This document shows positions 59,092 through 64,000 of a DNA stretch of 64,000 nucleotides, piece after piece; the first letter of the stretch is position 1; each line of letters begins with the position of its first letter. This DNA comes from Streptomyces lomondensis (GTDB taxonomy: Bacteria > Actinomycetota > Actinomycetes > Streptomycetales > Streptomycetaceae), in contig NZ_BMWC01000009.1 of NCBI RefSeq assembly GCF_014651035.1, positions 310,001-374,000 on the forward strand, given 5' to 3'. Below the pieces are notes generated by a model that searched no databases, was not told the DNA's origin, and saw only the letters and a program-made list of their open reading frames with translations. Position numbers and translations under genes: made by a program.

Positions 59092-59417
59092 TCGCGGGGA
59101 GAGCCACGTGCGGCATCCGGGCGGGCGGGCCGCGGTTGAGGCCGCTCGCCCAACTCGGTGCCGGGGACACACGCCCGACGCGCTCACAACGTCAGCACCA
59201 GCTTGACCGGTCCAGCCCAGTCGCGGGAAAAGCCCCGACACGGCCTACCGGACGAACCAGCCACGGCTGAGGCCGCTCACCCGACCCAGTGCCGGGGACG
59301 CACGCCCGACGCGGTCCGAACGTCAGGACCGGCTTGACCGTTCGGCCCGGTCGCGGGGAGAGCCCCGGCGCGGGATACCGGGCAGGTGGGTCGGCTGCGG
59401 CTGCTCGCCCGGCGCGC
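59092..59417. repeat. About 131-bp imperfect tandem repeats containing copies of a gene 3' end
   Basis: TCGCGGGGAGAGCC..., TGAGGCCGCTCGCCC... and AACGTCAGCACCGGCTTGA... recur in the same order: the last element occurs at 59188, 59319 and 59422 (spacing 131 and 103). The third copy is the real 3' end of the alcohol dehydrogenase gene (encoding KPVLTF-stop); the earlier ones are diverged duplicates of those terminal codons. Partial fourth copy from 59092. Within the 517-base gap (58901-59417) nothing else is coding; 58901-59091 shows no structure I can name. Confidence 0.75.
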
Positions 59418-60524
59418 TCAGAACGTCAGCACCGGCTTGATCGTTTTGCCCGACCTCATGTCCTGGACCGCCCGGTCGATGTCCCCGAAGGGATACGTGC
59501 CGATCAGGCGGTGCAGCGGGAGGCGGCCGTCCTTCACCAGGCGAACCAGGGCCGGGATCATGGTCTGGGTCTCGCTGTCGCCGAGGGTGAGGCCGACGAT
59601 CCGCTTGCCGCCGAGCAGGCCGTTGACGTCCAGGGCGACCTCCGTGCCGAAGGGCGGGGCGCCGACGACGACCAGGGTGCCGCGGGCGGCGAGTGCGTCG
59701 ACGCCCTGGCGCAGGACGCCGACGTTGCCGGTGGTCTCCACGACACCGTCCGCGCCCTGGCCGTCCGTGATGCCGGCGAGCGCCTCGGCCAGTTCCGCCG
59801 TGCTCGTGTCGACGGTGTGCGTGGCGCCCAGCTCGCGGGCGAGCGACAGGCGTTCGGCGACGCGGTCGACGGCGACGATCCGGGTGGCGGGGGTGAGCGC
59901 CGCCGCCATCACGGCCGACAGTCCGACCGCTCCGGCGCCCAGGACGACGACCGTGCTGCCGGTGTCCGGCTTCAGGACGTTCCAGACGGCACCGACGCCC
60001 GTCTGCACACCGCAGCCCAGCGGGGCGATGGACTCCAGCGGCACGTCCGGGTCGACCTTGACGAGGCTGCGCTCGTCGGCCAGGGCCCGCTCGGCGAAGG
60101 AGGACTGGCCGAAGAAGTGGCCGCCCAGGGCCTCGCCGCCCCGGCTGATCGTCGCCGAACCGTCGGCCCGGCTGCCGCCGAGCAGGTTCAGCGGCAGCCA
60201 GGTCGCGCAGTAGGCGGGGTGGCCGCCGCGGCAGTTGCGGCAGTCGCCGCAGGAGGTGAAGGAGAGCAGGACGTGATCGCCGGGCGCGACGCCGCTGACG
60301 GCGGAGCCGACGGCCTCGACGACGCCCGCGCCCTCATGGCCCAGGACCCCGGGCAGCGGGAAGGGCAGCCCGCCGCTCGCCACGCCGAGGTCGGTGTGGC
60401 ACAGGCCGGTGGCGACCATGCGGACCAGCGCCTCGTGGGGGCCGGGCTCGTCGAGGACGACGTCGGAGAGGGTGAAGGGCGCGCCGCCGGTCTCGACGAC
60501 CGCGGCACGGGTGGTGGTGGGCAT
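59418..60524 (-). CDS. Zinc-dependent alcohol dehydrogenase (aryl-alcohol/XylB-like)
   Basis: 368 residues. Catalytic zinc ligands C in TGLCHTD and H in GHEGAGVVE; structural-zinc Cys cluster CGDCRNCRGGHPAYC; catalytic second Cys in APLGCGVQTG; NAD site VVLGAGAVGLSAVM. The group includes benzyl-alcohol and other aryl-alcohol dehydrogenases. It lies 22 bases after the aldehyde dehydrogenase on the same strand, AAGGAG before the ATG, so alcohol to aldehyde to acid oxidation is a common pathway of both. Stop codon is the source copy of the downstream tandem repeats. Confidence 0.93.
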   Translation of the reverse strand: MPTTTRAAVVETGGAPFTLSDVVLDEPGPHEALVRMVATGLCHTDLGVASGGLPFPLPGVLGHEGAGVVEAVGSAVSGVAPGDHVLLSFTSCGDCRNCRGGHPAYCATWLPLNLLGGSRADGSATISRGGEALGGHFFGQSSFAERALADERSLVKVDPDVPLESIAPLGCGVQTGVGAVWNVLKPDTGSTVVVLGAGAVGLSAVMAAALTPATRIVAVDRVAERLSLARELGATHTVDTSTAELAEALAGITDGQGADGVVETTGNVGVLRQGVDALAARGTLVVVGAPPFGTEVALDVNGLLGGKRIVGLTLGDSETQTMIPALVRLVKDGRLPLHRLIGTYPFGDIDRAVQDMRSGKTIKPVLTF

Positions 60525-60546
60525 CGCGATGACTCCTTGACGGTGC

Positions 60547-62001
60547 TCAGTCGAGCGAGACGACGACGGACTTGACCTTGGTGTAACCGGCGAGGGCCTC
60601 GGGGCCGTACTCGCGGCCGTAGCCGGAGTCCTTGACGCCGCCGAAGGGCACCGCGGGGTCGAGCATCGCCCAGTCGTTGATCCAGACGATGCCGGCCTGG
60701 AGCCGGTCGGCGACGCGGTGGGCGCGGGCGAGGTTGGTGGTCTGCACGCCCGAGGCCAGGCCGTACGGCGTGGAGTTGGCGAGGGCGACGGCCTCGTCCT
60801 CGTCGTCGAAGGGCTGCACGGTGAGGACCGGGCCGAAGATCTCCTCCTGGATCACCCGGGAGTCGTTCGACAGGTCGGCGATGACGGTGGGCCGGTAGTA
60901 GTAGCCGCCGTCCAGGTCGAGCCGCTCTCCGCCGCAGACGATCCGGGCGCCCTCCTTGCGGGCCAGGGCGACGTACTCCTCGACCTTCTTCAGGTGCTTC
61001 TCGGCCGCCATCGGGCCGATGACGGTGTTCGGGTCGCGCGGGTCGCCGACCGGCACGCCGGGCACGGCCTCGGCGAGGATGCCGAGCAGCGTGGGGTACA
61101 CCGAACGGGCCACCAGCAGGCGCGGGCCGCCCATGCAGAACTGGCCGGTGTTGAAGACGAAGCCCTTGATGACGGAGCCGACCGCCTTCTCCAGGTCGGC
61201 GTCCTCGAAGACGATGTGGGCGGCGTTCCCGCCGAGTTCCATGGTGACGGGCTTGAGCGCCTCGCCCGCGACGCTCGCCACATGGCGGCCGATCGCGGTG
61301 GAGCCGGTGAAGGCGACCTTGTCGACACCGCGGTGGCGCAGCAGCGCCTCGCCGGCCACCGGTCCGGTGCCGGTCACGACGTTGACCACGCCGTCCGGTA
61401 CGCCCGCCTCCTGGAGCAGCCGGGCCATGTAGAGGGCGCTGAGCGGGGTCTCGTCGGCGGGCTTGTGGACGACCGTGTTGCCGGCCGCGAGCGCCGGGCC
61501 GATCTTGGAACCGGCGAGGATCAGCGGGAAGTTGAAGGGGGTGATCGCGGCGACCACGCCGAGCGGCTCGCGCTTGGTGTAGGCCAGGGCGTTCATGGGG
61601 GTGTCGCGCAGGGCGCCGTCCTGGCTCTGGGCGAGGTTCGCGTAGTACTCGTAGTCGTTGGCCGCGTTCGTCACGTCGACCGCGCCGCACAGGGTGATCG
61701 GCTTGCCGACGTCGAGGCTCTCCAGTGCGGCGAGTTCGTCGGCGTTCTCGCGGATCAGCTGGGCGACGCGGTGCAGCACCCGGCCGCGCTCGCGGCCGCT
61801 CAGACCGGACCAGGCGCCGTCGTCGTAGGCCTCGCGGGCGGCGCGTACGGCCGCGTCGACGTCGGCGGGGCCCGCCTCCGCGACGGTGGTGACGACCGTG
61901 CCCCGGGACGGGTCGACCACCTCGGTACGCGCCCCGTCGGCGGCCTCGCGCCACTGCCCCCCGACGAACAACTGTCCGGGTTCCCTCTCGAAGGTGGTCA
62001 T
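60547..62001 (-). CDS. Aldehyde dehydrogenase
   Basis: 484 residues, NAD(P)-dependent. Cofactor region TPFNFPLILAGSKIGPALAAGN, catalytic Glu in MELGGNAAHIVFED, catalytic Cys in NTGQFCMGGPR, EEIFGPV and the C-terminal GGVKDSGYGREYG are all present. Betaine/aryl-aldehyde dehydrogenase-like. ATG 62001 has GAGGAG six bases upstream; a GTG two codons earlier abuts that site and is less likely. First gene of the operon opposite the MarR gene, under two matching operators. Confidence 0.93.
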   Translation of the reverse strand: MTTFEREPGQLFVGGQWREAADGARTEVVDPSRGTVVTTVAEAGPADVDAAVRAAREAYDDGAWSGLSGRERGRVLHRVAQLIRENADELAALESLDVGKPITLCGAVDVTNAANDYEYYANLAQSQDGALRDTPMNALAYTKREPLGVVAAITPFNFPLILAGSKIGPALAAGNTVVHKPADETPLSALYMARLLQEAGVPDGVVNVVTGTGPVAGEALLRHRGVDKVAFTGSTAIGRHVASVAGEALKPVTMELGGNAAHIVFEDADLEKAVGSVIKGFVFNTGQFCMGGPRLLVARSVYPTLLGILAEAVPGVPVGDPRDPNTVIGPMAAEKHLKKVEEYVALARKEGARIVCGGERLDLDGGYYYRPTVIADLSNDSRVIQEEIFGPVLTVQPFDDEDEAVALANSTPYGLASGVQTTNLARAHRVADRLQAGIVWINDWAMLDPAVPFGGVKDSGYGREYGPEALAGYTKVKSVVVSLD

Positions 62002-62033
62002 CGCCACTCCTCAGCGTCGTCGCCAAGTTTTCA

Positions 62034-62085
62034 ACAAACAGGATTCCTGTTTGTGCGCAGTCTCTTTACAGACAGGTTTCCTGTC
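62034..62085. promoter_or_regulatory. Two MarR-type operators in the divergent promoter
   Basis: Operator 1, 62034-62054: arms ACAAACAGGA and its exact complement TCCTGTTTGT around a central T (21 bp). Operator 2, 62071-62085: GACAGG-TTT-CCTGTC. Both share the core ACAGG-A/T-TTCCTGT. Their centres are 34 bases apart, about three helical turns, so two dimers can bind on the same face. They lie 32 bases upstream of the aldehyde dehydrogenase and 20 upstream of the MarR gene, hence likely control both. Confidence 0.82.
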
Positions 62086-62104
62086 AATGCTCTAGCCTGC
62101 ATCC

Positions 62105-62542
62105 ATGCTCGACACACAGGCGACCAAGGCACCCCCCTCCCTGCTCTACATGGTCAAGCAGGTGGAGCTCGTGGTGCGCTCGCACCTGGACGAGCTGGTC
62201 AGACCCTCCGGGATCACCGCACTCCAGTACACCGCGCTGACCGTGCTGGAGCGGCACGACGGGCTGTCGGCGGCCCAGCTGGCGCGCGACTCCTTCGTCA
62301 CCGCGCAGTCGATCGCCGATCTCGTCCGCTCCCTGGAGGGCCGCGGCCTGGTGCGCCGGGAGCGCAATCCCCGCAACCGCCGTGAGCTGCTGATCCTGCT
62401 CACCGACACCGGCCGCGAGCTGCTCGCGCGGCACGCCGGGCCCGTCAGGGAGCTGGAGGAGCGGATGGTGCGCGACCTCACGGCACACCAGACCGAGCAG
62501 TTCCGCCAGGCGCTCACCAAGGCCTGGCACGCCCTGTCGTAG
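62105..62542 (+). CDS. MarR-family transcriptional regulator
   Basis: 145 residues, winged helix: SGITALQYTALTVLERHDGLSAAQLARDSFVTAQSIADLVRSLEGRGLVRRERNPRNRRELLILLTDTGRELL. Helices at both ends give the dimer. It is divergent from the dehydrogenase operon and almost certainly represses it and itself through the operators at 62034-62085; an aromatic alcohol, aldehyde or acid is a reasonable inducer (inference). ATG 62105, with a weak ribosome site. Confidence 0.9.
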   Translation: MLDTQATKAPPSLLYMVKQVELVVRSHLDELVRPSGITALQYTALTVLERHDGLSAAQLARDSFVTAQSIADLVRSLEGRGLVRRERNPRNRRELLILLTDTGRELLARHAGPVRELEERMVRDLTAHQTEQFRQALTKAWHALS

Positions 62543-62556
62543 CCGGGAACACCCGC

Positions 62557-62590
62557 CCGGGATCACACCCGGGATCACACCGGGATCACG
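62557..62590. repeat. Short tandem repeat, 12-bp unit, 2.8 copies
   Basis: CCGGGATCACAC at 62557, 62569 and (partly) 62580, just after the MarR gene. No function evident; probably replication slippage. Confidence 0.7.
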
Positions 62591-62703
62591 CCCGCGCACG
62601 CCCCGGCGTGAACCTCGGCCAACTCGGCCGCAATTCAGAGACATATGTCAATCGAACATGCTCAAATTCATTCGTTCGGGGGTAACTTGCAGGGCGGGGA
62701 ACG

Positions 62704-63138
62704 GTGTTGAGGACCGTGGCCCCTCCCCCACGCACGGAGCAGGCTGGAGGCGATCTCGTCGTGCGGCAGGAACCTGCACCGCTCACCCGGCATCTGCGCG
62801 TCCGCCAGGAAAGGGGGCACACGGTGCTGGAGTTCCGCGGCGAGATCGACCTCGCCGCGGCCACGGAGATCGCCCCGCACCTGGACCGGGAGACGAACCG
62901 CCCCGCCGCCCGGCTCGTGATCGACCTCAGCCGGATCGAGTTCTTCGACTGCTCGGGCCTGCGGCTGCTGTACCGGGCCCGGAGCCGGGTGCTCGACCGG
63001 CAGGGGTATGTGCTCCTCGTCTGCGCCCACCCGCTGACGCTGCGCGTGCTGCGGATCACCGGCCTGTCCCGGCTGCTGCCGCCGCAGCCGACGCTCGACG
63101 CGGCGCTGGAGCAGCCGGAGGCGACGTCCCGTCCCTGA
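62704..63138 (+). CDS. STAS-domain protein without the phosphorylatable serine
   Basis: 144 residues, anti-sigma factor antagonist type. Core strands and helices are normal (TVLEFRGEIDLAAATEIAPHLD, RLVIDLSRIEFFDCSGLRLLYRARSRV). In SpoIIAA, RsbV and BldG the residue after the conserved Asp is the Ser that is phosphorylated (D-S-S/T-G); here it is Cys83 (F-D-C-S-G), so phosphorylation control should be absent. TTG 62704 with GCGGGG seven bases upstream is chosen; a GTG at 62713 is possible. No anti-sigma kinase gene is adjacent. Confidence 0.8.
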   Translation: MLRTVAPPPRTEQAGGDLVVRQEPAPLTRHLRVRQERGHTVLEFRGEIDLAAATEIAPHLDRETNRPAARLVIDLSRIEFFDCSGLRLLYRARSRVLDRQGYVLLVCAHPLTLRVLRITGLSRLLPPQPTLDAALEQPEATSRP

Positions 63139-63248
63139 GGGGCCGGGTGTGCGCCCCGCATGCTTCAGCCGGACTGGTCGAATCTTCAACTCCGCGGTCT
63201 GGCAGGGGGCGTGGCGGGCATCCGGTCAGTAGGAAGGAGGGCCGTCGC

Positions 63249-63911
63249 ATGACGACTCCCGTCAAGCGCCTCCCCAGGCGCATGCCCGGCTGGGCGAAGG
63301 TGGTGGCCGCGCTCGTGCTGGTGCTCGTGGTGTTCTTCGCCGGGATCCGGCTGAGCGTGGTCCCGGGCCTGAAGGACCTGTTCGGCACCGACACCCACGA
63401 CCGGTCCGGCCCCGCGCTGCTGAAGTCCATCCAGGACATCAGCCGTTACGACGCCGCCTCCGGCAACTTCCAGGTCGTCGTGGACCTGGAGAAGGACGCC
63501 CGGTTCCTGCCCGACGCGATCCGCGGCACCCGCACCCTGTACGTCGGCGCGGGCACCGTCGACGCCTACGTCGACCTCGGCAAGGTCGGCGAGAACGACG
63601 TGCAGGTCAACGGCGACCGCACGTCCGCCACGCTCCGGCTGCCCCACGCGCAACTGGGCAAGCCGGCCCTCGACCCCGACCGCTCCTACGCCGTCTCCAA
63701 GCAGCGCGGCCTCTTCGACCGCCTCGGCGACCTCTTCTCGGACAACCCCAACGGCGAACAGGCCGTGCAGAAGCTCGCGGTACGGCACATCGGCGACGCG
63801 GCGAAGGAGAGCGAGCTGACCGCCCGCGCCGAGTCGAACACCACCGGCATGCTCGAAGGCCTGCTGCGCTCCCTGGGCTTCAAGGAGGTGCGGGTCTCGT
63901 ACGGGAGCTGA
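63249..63911 (+). CDS. DUF4230 membrane-anchored protein
   Basis: 220 residues. A basic start (KRLPRRMPGWAKV), one transmembrane helix (about 16-36, VVAALVLVLVVFFAGIRLSV) and a soluble DUF4230 domain outside (LLKSIQDISRYDAASGNFQVVVDLEKDARFLPDAIRGTRTLYVGAGTVDAYVDLG). DUF4230 proteins are widespread and of unknown function. ATG 63249 with AGGAAGGAGGG upstream. Nothing follows it to the window end (63912-64000). Confidence 0.85.
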   Translation: MTTPVKRLPRRMPGWAKVVAALVLVLVVFFAGIRLSVVPGLKDLFGTDTHDRSGPALLKSIQDISRYDAASGNFQVVVDLEKDARFLPDAIRGTRTLYVGAGTVDAYVDLGKVGENDVQVNGDRTSATLRLPHAQLGKPALDPDRSYAVSKQRGLFDRLGDLFSDNPNGEQAVQKLAVRHIGDAAKESELTARAESNTTGMLEGLLRSLGFKEVRVSYGS

Positions 63912-64000
63912 TCGACTCCCGAGGATGCCGGACAGGGCCGCCGCCCCCGGCCGAGCGGCGGGAAACCGTGGCTTGGAACGGCCGGTGGCGGCATCGTCGG

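Overview
The window is about 71-74% GC by eye, with strong G/C bias at third codon positions, GTG/TTG starts, SsgA-free but otherwise typical actinomycete gene families (SpoIIE-type phosphatases, a conservon, subtilisin inhibitor, ECF41 sigma factor, ricin-lectin membrane proteins, MITE with an IS5-type terminus). It is almost certainly a chromosomal segment of a Streptomyces species. Gene order around the protease inhibitor, GH9/GH2 hydrolases and CYP105-ferredoxin pair looks like a part of the left-hand chromosome I associate with S. coelicolor-type genomes; this is recollection, not a comparison.

Layout. 1-4.2 kb: the 3' part of an ABC exporter, a convergent LuxR response regulator, and a GAF/PAS/GAF/PP2C phosphatase. 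4.4-5.8 kb: a streptogrisin-type secreted protease with an unusual Gly-Ala-Glu repeat tail. 6.5-12.7 kb: a four-gene peptide secretion cassette: a 71-residue double-glycine precursor without cysteine, two hairpins, an HlyD-like adaptor, a C39-peptidase ABC exporter and a second, NHLM-type ABC protein. 12.8-16.1 kb: Ppx/GppA phosphatase, a small charged protein, then a tight three-gene set (iron-containing redox enzyme, release-factor-like methyltransferase, CDGSH protein). 16.3-20.7 kb: trypsin-type SSI inhibitor, unknown protein, cytosine permease, lactate monooxygenase-like flavoenzyme. 20.8-23.3 kb: an unusual sigma-like/zinc-finger/membrane/ricin-lectin protein and a Fic-type toxin-antitoxin pair whose toxin lacks the catalytic His. 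23.5-26 kb: ECF41 sigma factor translationally coupled to an orphan cytochrome b. 26.8-32.3 kb: GH9 cellulase behind a perfect CebR box, and a GH2 enzyme. 32.5-39 kb: second SpoIIE-type phosphatase, DUF4232 lipoprotein, anion transporter, and a second copy of the sigma-like/lectin protein. 39.2-49.3 kb: AraC regulator/PhyH dioxygenase, aldo-keto reductase, secreted proteins, CYP105-type P450 with its ferredoxin behind a palindrome, transporters, a CDF pump and a glutathionyl-hydroquinone-reductase-like protein.

49.3-53.3 kb is a scarred accessory zone: remnants of a divergent asnC/azlCD locus joined by deletion, an N-terminal stub resembling a terpene synthase, a 576-residue orphan protein of lower GC, and a 222-bp MITE with CTAG duplications whose right copy supplies the stop codon of the next gene. 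53.3-57.6 kb is a complete conservon (cvnA-D plus a P450 that lacks the EXXR arginine). 57.9-64 kb holds a quinone-oxidoreductase-like protein, tandem copies of a gene 3' end, an alcohol/aldehyde dehydrogenase operon facing a MarR gene across two matching operators, a STAS protein without the phospho-serine, and a DUF4230 protein.

The best candidates for something not well described are the Cys-free GG-peptide export cassette (6.5-12.7 kb), the duplicated sigma/anti-sigma/lectin fusion proteins (20.8 and 36.9 kb), the ECF41-cytochrome b pair (23.5 kb), and the orphan 576-residue protein (51.3 kb). No rRNA, tRNA, CRISPR array, or full transposase gene was seen.
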